Assembly: GCA_025201705.1 (NCBI GenBank)
Contig: MU616570.1
Location: 57,345-121,344, forward strand
Length of the DNA: 64,000 nucleotides
Source of the DNA: Dissophora ornata
Taxonomy: Eukaryota; Mortierellomycota; Mortierellomycetes; Mortierellales; Mortierellaceae
Direction: 5' to 3'
Under the pieces are notes generated by a model. That model saw nothing but the letters and a program-made list of their open reading frames with translations. It ran no database searches and was not told where the DNA came from. The position numbers were made by a program, and so were the translations under genes. Below are positions 38,991 to 49,145 of this stretch, one piece after another. The first letter of the stretch is position 1. Every line of letters starts with the position of its first letter.

Positions 38991-39800
38991 CTGTCCAACT
39001 ACCTCTGATTCTTCACGTTCCTCTAAAGAACGGTTGCGCGTACAACAGTTTTAAAGGCATTTAATATCCCTGCCTGCGTAGCAGACACACACCCATGCTA
39101 TTGAATTAGTTGATGCCTACCAGGATTGACTTCACAGACAAAGTTGTGGCAGCTAGGGCACTTTTTGGAGGTGTAGTATTCGTTTATGCCCACCACGATG
39201 TAACCTGGAGACCTCGCCTGACAAAACGCTTTTGAATTAGTGCTGCGTCCCTCTAATAAAAAAAATAGGCAATGGTCATGGTCATGTTCACTTACTTTCT
39301 GAACAAAGTACGACTGGAAGGTCGTATGCAGCGATGATAGCCTTGCGTTTGATGAAAACTCGCCCAGCCCGACTCCAATGATGACCTTGTTTGCTGTCCT
39401 CCCTCTGGCACCCCAACGATCCTCCTACCAACTTTAGGAGGCGGTCGGTGATAATGGGGAACTCGGCATCTCTAGCCTTTTTGGCGTCCCAGCTATGCTT
39501 CTCGATGATTTTGTTACTGCCGTAGAAGTTGTCGAGCCTTTACCTTTCCGCCTTTCCACCGTGGAATACGCTACAAGGTTGGCATCGTCACCTCGGAGGG
39601 GCGGTAGTCTAGACTCAATACTAGCGATGGATACTGTTTCGCCTGTTGGGACCGCCTGATTTCGAGCCTCCGGTCAACTTCGATGCTTGAATGTTGCCTG
39701 TTGGACGGCCTTCTGCTTCACAGTCAGATTGTAAAAGGTGGCAAGTTCCTTTGGGGCGGCGCCTTCGCTAACAAACCACTACCGCAACTCCACCACTTTT
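38990..39800 (-). pseudogene. degenerate Fanzor (eukaryotic TnpB-like RNA-guided nuclease) C-terminal half
   Basis: Read on the minus strand from 39800. FVSEGAAPKELATFYNL and VKQKAVQQATFKH are followed by a stop and ASIESRLPPLRGDD. A frameshift leads to LDNFYGSNKIIEKHSWDAKK, ITDRLLKLVGGSLG, and another to NKVIIGVGLGEFSS, LSSLHTTFQSYFVQK. A GT-AG intron then joins GYIVVGINEYYTSKKCP and SCHNFVCEV. The last parts match the C-terminal RuvC and zinc-ribbon region of TnpB/Fanzor: a hydrophobic strand then G-G, then V-G-[IV]-[ND]-E-Y-x-T-S-x-x-C-P-x-C. At least two nonsense codons (TAG near the start, TGA after FKHRS) and two frameshifts make it non-functional. The N terminus is not recognisable. 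The second CxxC pair and the final RuvC Asp are not seen. Confidence 0.75.
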
Positions 39801-39975
39801 TACAATAAAAAAGTCAAAAGTCAGAGTAAGATCAGAGAGTTCGCGCGATCAATAGGACACAGGGGATGGAATATCGTTGATGCATAACCACATCAAAAAA
39901 TTGCAAGTTTGATGGAGGAGCCAGGTGTTTATTCAAATCGGGTCCACGGAAATAAAAGATGCTTTTTTTCTTTAA

Positions 39976-40000
39976 AGTAACGGCCAAATTGGCCGTTACT
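39976..40000. repeat. 25-bp perfect palindrome
   Basis: AGTAACGGCCAA and TTGGCCGTTACT are inverted around a single A. It lies between the Fanzor relic and the next minus-strand relic frame. Confidence 0.9.
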
Positions 40001-41006
40001 CTGAAAGTGGACTGTACACAGAATTAGCTCCTTCGACACGCAGTAAACACCTCAGAGCTTGCACAAAACAGGGGTACATGTCGCCGTTGATCTTAACGAA
40101 AAATATGATGTGGGGTCCGGAGACTTGAGGAGCTAGGGAGGGATATCCTAATCGCCCTGCTTTGAGTTGTTCTCGATGTGCGCCTTCATAAAATGTCGTG
40201 CAGTGATGTTTCTGTGCGATATAGCGAGTTTTGGTTGCTTTTCGTCGTACCCAACAATCGTCACATGTCGATGAGCTGCTCAGGAAGAGCATTCTTGGTC
40301 AACAAAGGCCACGAGGATAATGACCGACTTTTGAACGTCTCGACGAAGACAAGCGGCATCATCATCATGTTGGTCGCCTTCAAGGCGAATGGCTCATCGA
40401 CAACGGTTCTTGCAGCACCTCCGAAAACCTTGATGCGGCCGAATGCTGCCTCCACCAATTGCACATCGTTTTCAAGCACAGTCTCAGATGCGTTCAGTAA
40501 ACGATTGCGAAAAAAGGAAGAGTCCAAGCGCTTCTTTGATGGAGGAGCATGAGGTGAAAAGCTCGGGATGGTGGGAAATCCTTTCCAAACTACAATGAGC
40601 ATCGTAAGTAGAACAGAGTTTATTTAGAAGAGTGCATGTGAGGACATAAGACAAATCAAACGTGTTGGTATTGAAGACAACTTACCGGTTGATTCTCCGC
40701 ACAGATTTCCTCAGCGCTGTCGATCCTTCCAAGATGTAATCATGGCCTCGGTGTTGTAAATGGTGGCCTCCCATGTTCCTGTCTCGAGAATCCCCTCTAA
40801 CGATTGGGCGGAATCGACCAGCAAGCCTCTCGTAGAGCATCACAACCGCCGCCGGAGGGATTAGAGTTGTCTACCATTCTTTCCGACTCGTCATCCGGTG
40901 GTTGCTCCTTCACCCGATCGATGTAAGACTGTACCGAATCTGGACTGGTCCATCCTGGAAGCGGAAAGATAAGGTGAGAGAGCCGTCGTCTTTTCTCTTT
41001 GAACAT
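39996..41006 (-). pseudogene. relic of a second multicopy-type protein family, frameshifted
   Basis: On the minus strand, a frame at 41006-40797 (GWTSPDSVQSYIDRVKEQ) is followed by one at 40602-40261. The latter carries FFRNRLLNASETVLENDV, LVEAAFGRIKVFGGAA and FALKATNMMMMPLVFVETF, and ends LPEQLIDM-stop. The next frame (40292-39996) continues with DDCWVRRKATKTRYIAQKHH, HREQLKAGRLGYPSLAPQ and GPHIIFFVKINGDMY. The two frames overlap only by ~30 bp and look like one coding sequence broken by a frameshift near 40265. I do not recognise a domain. The composition and context suggest a repeat-derived or transposon-borne family. Confidence 0.5.
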
Positions 41007-41240
41007 TGTTGCAGAGCTCCCTTATCCTTGTCATCGCTATCGCTGTGTCTTCTAAGAGTGCGAGAAAGACAATGGTGGAGCTGGCTATGTTGTTGATGGC
41101 CCAACTTGCTCCTCGAGTTCTACCGAGGGTTCATAGCTTATCCTTCTTTGGCTAGCGCCGTCTCGTTGACTGTTCTTAATTGGATTTAGACTCTGTATGT
41201 GGCCAATAACACCAATAAAAGCAAGAGACCGCGAGCATGC
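41007..41240. other. relic flank
   Basis: No gene is supported between the relic family and the repeat array. Short frames on both strands overlap in conflicting directions. Confidence 0.4.
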
Positions 41241-42500
41241 ATAAGTACCTCGGCATCCATTGGATGTTTCGAGTATGGCCTTCAAATAGTCATGCAGGGA
41301 GGCTCAATCCGCACGGGAACTGTCACACGAGTATGTATTGCGCCCTAGGGAAGAACAAAGCAGAAAATAGATTATCGGACCTGAACCCGACCGAGGTTGG
41401 GCGAGTAAATTCATGCCGATGGAAGCAAGAAACTGTGAGCATGCGTGTAGCACTTCGGTATCCATTGGATGTTCCGTCAGTATGACCATCAAATAATCAC
41501 ACGGGAAGGCTCAATCCACATGGTAACTGTCCCACGAGTATGTATTGAACCCTTGGTAAATCGGCTAAGAACAAAGCAGGAAATAGATTACAGTACCAGA
41601 TCTGCACGCGGCTAAGGTTGAGCGAGTAAATTCATACCAATAAAAGCAAGAGATCGTGAGCATGCGCGTAGCCATTGAACGTTTCGTCAGTATGGCCGTC
41701 AAATAATGACACACAGGTGGGCTCAATAGGCATGGGAACGGTCGCACAAATAAAGAGGACAAAGAACAGGCGCTGCAGCCATGTTGGACTTTCAGGGCGA
41801 AGAAGTTGAGAGCCATCTGGCTCAATCCACATGGGAACTGTACCACGTATTGAACCCTTGGGAAATTAGCCAAGAACAAAGCAGAAAATGGATTATCAGA
41901 TCTGCACGCGGCCGAAGTTGAGCGAGTAAATTCATACCGACAGAAGCGAGCATGCATGCAGCACATCGGCAGCCATTGGATGTTTCGCCATTATGGCAGT
42001 CAAGTAATGGCGTAGGTGCGCTCAATAGGTTCGAGAACGGTCGCACGAATAAAGCGGACAAAGAACAGGCGCTGCTGTGTTGGACTTCAGGGGAATTTAA
42101 TACAGCACGAAGAAGCCGAGAAAAGCAAAGGCCCGCAAGCACGCGCGTGGTACCTCGGCAGTCATTGGATGTATCGCTGGTAGGGACGTCAAATAATCAA
42201 GTGGGAGGGCTTAATAGGAATGGGATCGGCCAAACGAATAAAGCGGACAAAGATCCATCGCCGATGTGTAGAGCGTTGGGAAAGTCGATGCAGTATGAGG
42301 GAGTTAAGGAAAGCAAGGGACCGCAAGCATGCCGCGACACCTCGGGGAGCCATTGGATGTTTTGTCAGTATAGCGTCAAATACTCATACAAGAGGGTTAA
42401 ATTCATTTTGAGAAAAGCAAGGGGGCCGAGCATGCGCGCAGTACTTTGGCTGCCATTGGATGTTCCGTCGGATGTCAAATGATAATGCAGGAGGGTGGGT
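41240..42500. repeat. array of ~7 diverged tandem repeats upstream of the phosphatase gene
   Basis: Units of about 105-300 bp (mostly 187-214 bp) each open with a version of CCATTGGATGTTTCGTCAGT, then TCAAATAAT and GGCTCAAT, and close with GAGCATGCGCG. Unit anchors (the ATTGG pentamer or its mutated form) lie at 41259, 41464, 41674 (ATTGA), 41975, 42164, 42352 and 42455. Some units share the extra piece ACAAAGCAGAAAATAGATTA and others AAAGCGGACAAAGA. Longer frames in the region are by-products of the repetition. The array ends ~15 bp before a TATA box. Confidence 0.9.
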
Positions 42501-42514
42501 AGCGGTCGCGCTAG

Positions 42515-42522
42515 TATAAAAA
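42515..42522 (+). promoter_or_regulatory. TATA box of the MINPP-type phosphatase gene
   Basis: TATAAAAA lies ~165 bp upstream of the ATG at 42683, directly after the repeat array and before a C/T-rich leader. Confidence 0.6.
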
Positions 42523-42682
42523 TGTCGATCCTCTGCCACCACTCTGCTGCTTTCTTCTTGTTTTCACTCATCGCATTCACCACCTTTGCCTTCCCCTACC
42601 TCATCGCTAATTGTTGCGCGTTTTGAAAACAAACCCCAGTACAAACGTCTATACCAGTCTCACGCTCACGCCAAGCTAAACA

Positions 42683-44774
42683 ATGGTCGCTCAATCCCGC
42701 CTGCGAAACCCGCTGGCTCCCTCTCGATCATGGCTCGCTCTCGCAGCTTGGTCTTTTGTTCTCCTGCTGATCTCATTGCTCAGTGTTCCTTCCCAAGCGC
42801 AAGCCAAACCAATTGAGGGTAAGTCCTGGCATGCAACCTCGCTCTCGAACTTGAGCCCAGCGCCTCCCAAGAAATGGATTCGTAAGCACTTGGGAACAAA
42901 GTCACCCTATCCACACGAGGACAGACACGTGGGCTCATTGAAAGATACCCCTCAGGGCTACGAACTCGTTCAGTTGCATTTGGTAAGCCATTTGTGGTCA
43001 GTGCATCGTAAATAAAGCCACAGTCCATGCCCTGATACTGACCATGTTGCCATAACTCCTCCTCCTCCCACAGATCAACAGACATGGTAAGGCAGAGAAC
43101 ATGTATTATTATCTCGATTAGCGTGGTCGCTAAGCTCAACGGCTAATATCCTCTTTGGTGATTTTATCAGGTACAAGGTACCCTAGTGCGTCCAAGATTG
43201 CCGCATTTACGACATTGACCGCCAAACTCCAGGGGGCTGTCATCCCCGGATTTGAATGGCTCAAGAACTGGGTATGGACTGATCTGAGAGACTGAGATAT
43301 TTCGTGTATGATGCGTCTTGCTCTCTCTACTATGCATTGCCAATCGCTAACATGTTCACTGATGTCTATCCCTTTCAGCCCATCGAGAAGCTATTCCCTG
43401 CCGCGAAAGGAAACCTGTTGGCGCCGAGGGGAGATTCGGATCTTTATCAGATCGGTCACCGTTTCGCGGTCAGGTACAAGGGTTTCCTTGACCAATATTC
43501 GTACGATGCCAACACGTACGATTTCCAAAGCTCAATCAAGTCCCGATGCAGCCAGTCTGGGTACGGATACTCTGTTGGATTCTTCGAAGGACGACATGCC
43601 AACTATTCCGGTTTGCACAAGCCCGCACATATGCCCCCGGTCCAGCCTGTTGATATCTATACCATACCATTGGTAAGTACATTTTTTAAGAAAAAGGAAA
43701 GCGATGCACCGTACCTGTGTGTTAAAACAGTTGCATGCGGTTGCTGCTACCATTTCACAGATTCAAGATGAAGAGCTGGCGGTCAAGTATTCCTGCCCTC
43801 GATGGACCGATGACGTCAAAGGAGGAGCCAATGTCACGCAGCAGAAGAAGGCGTATGAGAAAACATTCCTTCCTGACCTGGCCAATGAGCTCTCAGCCCT
43901 GTTCACTCATGGCTCTGTTGTCTCCAACATCACCACAAAGGATGTGGGTTCGATTTATGATTTGTGTGGATTCGAGGTGGCCCTTTATGATAATGACCAG
44001 ACATGGTGCCAGTTGTTGCGAACGCAAAGTGGAGGAAAAAAGACAGACGGAAAGTCCAACTTTTTGAACCTGGAGATCAGCGGCGATCTGGAAGATTACT
44101 ATGTCCATGGTCCCGGTGTGCCATTCAACAGGCATCTTGGCTGCCAGCTTGGAACTTCTCTGCTCAGTGCGATGGAAGGCGCCTTGAATACCACAACAAG
44201 TGTTACCTCTACCAAAAAGAAAAGCGACGATGACGACGACGATGTCGATGAATCTCATCAATTCCGAGGACTCTTCAAGTTTGGCCATTCGGAAACCTTA
44301 ATGTTCTTCTCCAGCTTCCTGGTAATATTTTGTTACGTTTATATCCTTTTGACTGCACATTCTCATGGAGATCTAACACCGGCTATTTCTCATCATCAGG
44401 GCCTGTATGACCGAACAGGTGTTCCCTTGACGGCAAATATGACCTCCGAGCAGTTCGCTCACAGAGAGTTTTGCACTAGCAAGTTCTCGACTTTTGCCTC
44501 CAATATGGCGTTCGAGGTTTACCGACCCAGATCCGAGGGAGCAAAGAAGAGTATTAAGTCGGACACACCAAAGGGTTTGATTCGATTGCTTGTCAATGAG
44601 GAACCAGTGATCATCCCTGGCTGTGGATCTGATTACTTTTGTGAGTGGGCGACCTTCAAGGAGGCACTCACACGTGCCGGAGCTGGATGCGACTTTCAGA
44701 AGTGCTGCACCGCTCTGGGTGCGGGTGTTGACCCCAACGCAGATGTGTGCTTGTCAGTTGAGCCGGTTGCTTGA
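42683..44774 (+). CDS. secreted histidine acid phosphatase, multiple inositol polyphosphate phosphatase (MINPP) type
   Basis: Branch-2 histidine phosphatase, predicted to release phosphate from inositol polyphosphates or other phosphomonoesters outside the cell or in the secretory path. Six exons are inferred: 42683-42982, 43074-43086, 43171-43271, 43379-43672, 43761-44321 and 44400-44774, giving 547 residues. A basic N terminus and signal peptide (WSFVLLLISLLSVPSQAQA) come first. The catalytic RHGTRYP motif is assembled from a 13-nt microexon (INRHG) and exon 3. Family features follow: DLCGFEVALYDNDQTWCQLL, LGCQLGTSLL and FKFGHSETLMFFSSFLGLYD, where the proton-donor region is HSE instead of the common HAE. 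The C terminus is Cys-rich (DFQKCCTALG). It converges on LysM-A with a 324-bp gap. Confidence 0.9.
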
Positions 44775-45098
44775 TGAAAAGAGACGCACACACCGCGAAT
44801 GCGAGCTTTTGCAGCATGTATAGAACAGGCTGCGTCCCAAACAGAAACCAAGAGTACCGTATAGTCTACATAGTACATGTAGTGCACTGAACTTTCAACT
44901 TTATCAGCCCTACAATGCACATTAATTCAGCAGAGCATTCGAATCCAATATATGATGTTTATTATTAGATCAACTAATACGAAGTGAAAGAGATTTTGTT
45001 CATCGCTATCATGGAGCAGGTTATGGAGCAATACAAATCTAAGCAGGGCTACAAGTCTACTGCAGATAGGGAAAAGACAGAGATGGTATAGAGTCCGC

Positions 45099-45951
45099 TT
45101 AAAGCATGTATGCAACTGAAGCCAAGACTCCTGCAGCAGCGATGACCATTGAGGATTTCGTGCTGGTGGCAGCACTGGTATGCACGACAGCAGAACCGGT
45201 CTGAGTTGTGGCAGCAGGAGCGACCGTCGTTGCGGCAGGCTTGGAGGCACTAGTGGTGGTGGCAGCAGCATGAGTGCTTGTGGAGGCAGCGTGGGTAGTG
45301 GTAGCAGCAGCGCTGGTAGATCCACCGGCACCGACTGTGATTGAAACGCAGAGGGGAGCACCGACGTCTGTGTAAAAAGTGAGATCAAGACAAATTTTAG
45401 ATTTCAATTTTCACCGAGTTTTTTTTACCCCTCAAAATCACCTCGAGAGCAGGGCACATACCGAGGTTAGCGCAGTCGGGCCTCAACTTATCGTTCCACT
45501 TGAGAAGGTCCTCAAAGGTGCATCCGTTCTTGGTGGCGCTGTGGTCGTTGGAAAGGTGTTCACCAAGAGAATTCGAATTAAGACAAACTCGATTGAACAA
45601 CAATTGTGCGGATTATACACGCTGGTTAAACATTAGCAGAGCATTTGATCGGTGAAGGCCACAAATTCTTACAAGTCAGCACATCCGGTATCGGTTGCTA
45701 CGACATGTGGGGAAAGAACATTGAAACTTGTTAGACAATTTTCGCATCACAAAGAGTGGAACCGCGCTTTTCTGTTGTTGGTGTAACAGTCAGGATGACA
45801 AGGCTGTGTATAACAGTCAGGATGACAAGGCTGTGTATAACATACCAAGAACAACGACAGTCTTGGTGCATCCCTTGATAGGGACTGGGACAACAGCCAT
45901 AGCCTGGGAGGCAGCAAGGGCAAGGACAGCGACGGAGAGAGAGAACTTCAT
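45099..45951 (-). CDS. LysM-domain secreted protein, GPI-like C terminus (paralogue A)
   Basis: LysM domains bind chitin or other GlcNAc polymers. Four exons are inferred: 45846-45951, 45673-45697, 45462-45538 and 45099-45367, giving 158 residues. A signal peptide (SLSVAVLALAASQAMA) is followed by KGCTKTVVVLATDTGCADFA, then NGCTFEDLLKWNDKLRPDC and NLDVGAPLCVSI, one LysM-like module. A Ser/Thr/Ala-rich stalk and a C-terminal hydrophobic segment (SSMVIAAAGVLASVAYML) suggest GPI anchoring to membrane or wall. Exon 1 is 106 nt, exactly as in paralogues B and C, but A has two extra introns and exon 2 is only 25 nt. A TATATAAA lies ~140 bp upstream on the minus strand. LysM is the best reading, although the module is divergent. 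Confidence 0.8.
45785..45838. repeat. perfect 27-bp tandem duplication in intron 1 of LysM-A
   Basis: Two identical copies of a 27-bp unit starting AACAGTCAGGATGACAAGG. On the minus strand each copy contains TTATACACAG, so the duplication multiplies potential 3' splice sites in the intron. Confidence 0.95.
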
Positions 45952-46084
45952 GATGGATGTTGGAGAGGGAGGCGAGGGATGAGAGTGGGGGGTAATATGA
46001 GGTTGGTGAGTGGGGGTCACAGGTATATGATGTGTGGAATGGGACAGAAATGTGAAGAAGAGCGTAAAGTCGTGGCCATCCACT

Positions 46085-46096
46085 CTTTATATATAA
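46085..46096 (-). promoter_or_regulatory. TATA-like element of LysM-A
   Basis: Minus-strand TATATAAAGAG lies about 135-145 bp upstream of the LysM-A ATG. Confidence 0.5.
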
Positions 46097-46199
46097 GACA
46101 TGAGAAAACCTGGGACGCAATACACTGTTCGTGTCTCCAGCGCTCAACAGGGGCATGGCACAACACTTCCTCTGGCATGAGAGCAATATATTAAATGAG

Positions 46200-48030
46200 G
46201 GGTTTTGGGGAAGGATTGCGGCACCTGAACCTGCCTATTACTCAAATGGGATACATTCCTTGTCCAAGTGCTACTCAAATTTAACCCAAACATCGGTGCT
46301 CAGCAGGTCTCATCTGACCACATTTTGGACGGGCCAGACCACATTTCCCGGCGAACCAGACCGCATTCTCCAATGAGTCAAACCAAGGGCCACCGCTCCG
46401 TGGTACTACTCTAACACCAGCAGGGCGATCGCTCCCATAATTGCTTTGGCGCCAAGAGCCATGGTGATACTTAATACGAGACTATTTTCTCCTTGGTTGT
46501 CGCCGCAATTTTCTTGGTTCTGGAATCGTTGTAACGCTGTCGTAAAAATGTATCAACATTCATCGATCGAGGCTCACCACGCATCTTCGGGAACATGTAC
46601 CACCACCCAGACAGCATTTGCACTGCGTTTTCAGGTGCGATTCAACTCTTGAGCCGCGGTTGCCTTGGGACCATAGACTACTTATGTAGCAGACTAATCT
46701 ATCACGTTGGCTACTGCTATTCCTTGATCCAGGCTAATGGCATAGAAGGAGCACCATAAAACCCGGTGAGTGTTCCCCAACGAAGCTCTTAGCATTTGCG
46801 TGCGCACGACCTCCACTAGAAAATAGACCAAACCCATGCATGACCCACCCGGGTAACCTACCCAGAAGTGCAGCGCTTAAAAAAGAAACAAATTTTACGA
46901 TTGCCGTCCTTTTTACATTCCCTGGAGAGATGTGTAAGTGAGCTTTTCATATTACATACATGTATCCTGCAATCTGTTGCCGGCTAAATATAGGGGCTCT
47001 CACTTGTGCAAACGCATGTCGGATAAAATGGCGATCATTGTTTGATGAGCTATAAAAGACTAGGGTATCCTCTTTCGACTTGACGAAAGAAAGTCAGTTG
47101 CAGTCGCTTTTGGTCAGTCGACTGATAGAGGACTCGATTTTTTTACTAAGTTGGCCTTTGTGAACGACTTTGCGGTCTGAGACACCAGAAAGATCTAAAG
47201 TAGGTTATTTTAATATCCGCAAGCCCATGGTCGACTGGGCAGGATCTGGAGCCAACTGCAAATAAAAATCCGTCGTCACCATTTGTTCTTGAAGCTACAG
47301 TCCAAGCGTGACCTCCAGGACCCCAAATCATTCCACACTCTCGCATAGCTAGTTCTGCTCCTCGCTGTAGCTTCTATTCTCGCGATTGTAGGTCACGGAA
47401 AGTTAGCTCACATTCATGCCTGCATCGTGAGCACTGAGAAGGCCAACGGATGAATTACAAATTACTCGGCCAGCGCGCATCTTTCGAGAATGAAAGTATA
47501 TGGATATCCCCTTAGTGCTGGAGGACCAGGAAATCTTCGTCATAACAAAGAAAGCACGATCCCTATTCGTTTTGTTGTGTGAACACGAGATTGAAGTTGA
47601 CATCTTAATATTGCATGATGTGCTTTTGTGGCTCAGGTTTTCCAGCGTCAATAGCTGATTTGGTGTTATCGTGATAGCCTTTGACATCATCGTCAAAGGT
47701 TGAGCAGCGGCTTTGTCAGGACAGGTGGACCTTTGAACCAAATAAGGCGAGAAAGAGTACGACTACTTTAACTATCCCTCTTAATCTCACTCCTGCAGAG
47801 ATGCTTGTGGTTGGTGGGACACCAGTTTGCGCCCATCCTTGCTTGTCTCTGGCGGCCGACTTTAAACCCTGACGTTATTTGTTCGGAAAAAGTATAACGT
47901 TCGATCTCAGCACATGCTCAAAATGATTGAAAATCAAATTTCTAAGCCACTGAGGGCTCTTCCGTGCATGCTGATTTCAAATCGACGGATGAGAAATTCA
48001 TAGAAACCTCGAGATAGGAAAGACTGAGAG
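46200..48030. other. intergenic region
   Basis: About 1.8 kb without a supported gene. A TATA-like CTATAAAAG near 47050 has no convincing frame downstream. Two minus-strand frames (47146-47346, 47403-47741) lack motifs. Confidence 0.45.
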
Positions 48031-48032
48031 GG

Positions 48033-48040
48033 TATATAAA
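48033..48040 (+). promoter_or_regulatory. TATA box of the LUD-domain gene
   Basis: TATATAAA lies ~150 bp upstream of the ATG at 48189. Confidence 0.6.
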
Positions 48041-48188
48041 GGGTCACCGTTCGAGGAGCCGGCGCAAAAAAAAAAAAAATAACAACAATCAGCACAACAG
48101 CCAGCCATTTGGTATTCATCGTAGGCACCCATCAATCCCGACAATACCTCTTCACTTTCTGAACTAAAGCACTTTCAACTCGACAGCC

Positions 48189-49145
48189 ATGCCTTCCCTT
48201 TTCAAGCAAATTAAAAAGATCTTCAAGTCCGATTCTAAGAAGGACTCAACTAAGAAAGCTGCTGCTTCCGCTGCTGCTCCCGCTGCTGCCGCCGCTACTG
48301 TCGCTGCTGAGGTCTCCGTTGCCCCTGTCGTGGAGGCTGCCCAGACCTCCACCGCTCCCTCTCATCCCGAGAACACCCAGAGCAAGCACACTTTCACTGC
48401 TCTTGTCAAGTCCGATGCCCAATTGGCCGCTCTTGCCGATCACCATTACACCAAGACTGTCAGTGCTGAGCGTGTGAATGCAGCCAAGGCTGGTCTCGAG
48501 GCCAATGGCTTCAAGGTTCATATCGTTAACAGCCGTGGCGAGGCCTTTGAGACACTGAAGAGCCTGATTCCCGCTGGTGTTAGTCTCAACAACGCACATT
48601 CAACAACTCTCGAGGAAATTGGATTCATCACCTACCTTAAGGGCGAAACGTAAGTGAAAAAAAAAATGGTTGTTGGTAGTTATGCGTCTTAATTCTACAT
48701 GTTTGTCTTACAACATGTTGCTGCATTTTATAGCCCCTGGAACAACGTCCACGCCCAGATTCTCGCTGAGACAGACTACGCCAAGCAGGGTGAGCTCCGT
48801 CGCACAATTGGTTCAACTGTCGACTACTACTTGACCTCCATGAGCGCCATCACTGAGGACGGAAAGTTGGCCCACGCTGATCTCTCGGGCTCCAAGGTTG
48901 GCGGTGTTGCCTTTGGTGCTGGAAATGTCATTGTTGTCGCTGGAACAAACAAGATTGTCAAGGACGAGGATGAGGCTTGGAAGCGCACCAACGAATTTGC
49001 CCTTGCCGCCGAAAGTGCCCGTGCCCGCGATGCATATGGTGTCCCTGCCTCGGCCATTGTCAACTATGAGGTTATTCGCAAGGCCAACCCATTCAACCCT
49101 AACCGTATTCAGGTTGTTCTTGTGAACGACGCTCTTGGATTCTAA
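48189..49145 (+). CDS. LUD-domain protein (LutC/YkgG-like)
   Basis: Two exons are inferred: 48189-48649 and 48734-49145, giving 290 residues. The first ~65 residues are basic and then Ala-rich, possibly a targeting or disordered leader. The rest matches the LUD fold: NAHSTTLEEIGF, PWNNVHAQILAETDYAKQGE, TVDYYLTSMSAITEDGKL, HADLSGSKVGGVAFGAGNV, VVAGTNKIVKDEDEAWKR and ASAIVNYEVI. In bacteria LUD proteins belong to lactate-oxidation complexes. The role of the stand-alone fungal version is not established. The Gly-rich GSKVGGVAFGAGNVIVVAGT stretch is typical of the family. The gene lies between LysM-A and LysM-B, at the centre of the mirrored MINPP/LysM arrangement. Confidence 0.85.

Noticed and set aside
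41565..42482. 100-180-codon frames on both strands within 41.5-42.5 kb
   Set aside because: They follow the tandem repeat periodicity and occur on both strands, so they are by-products of the array.
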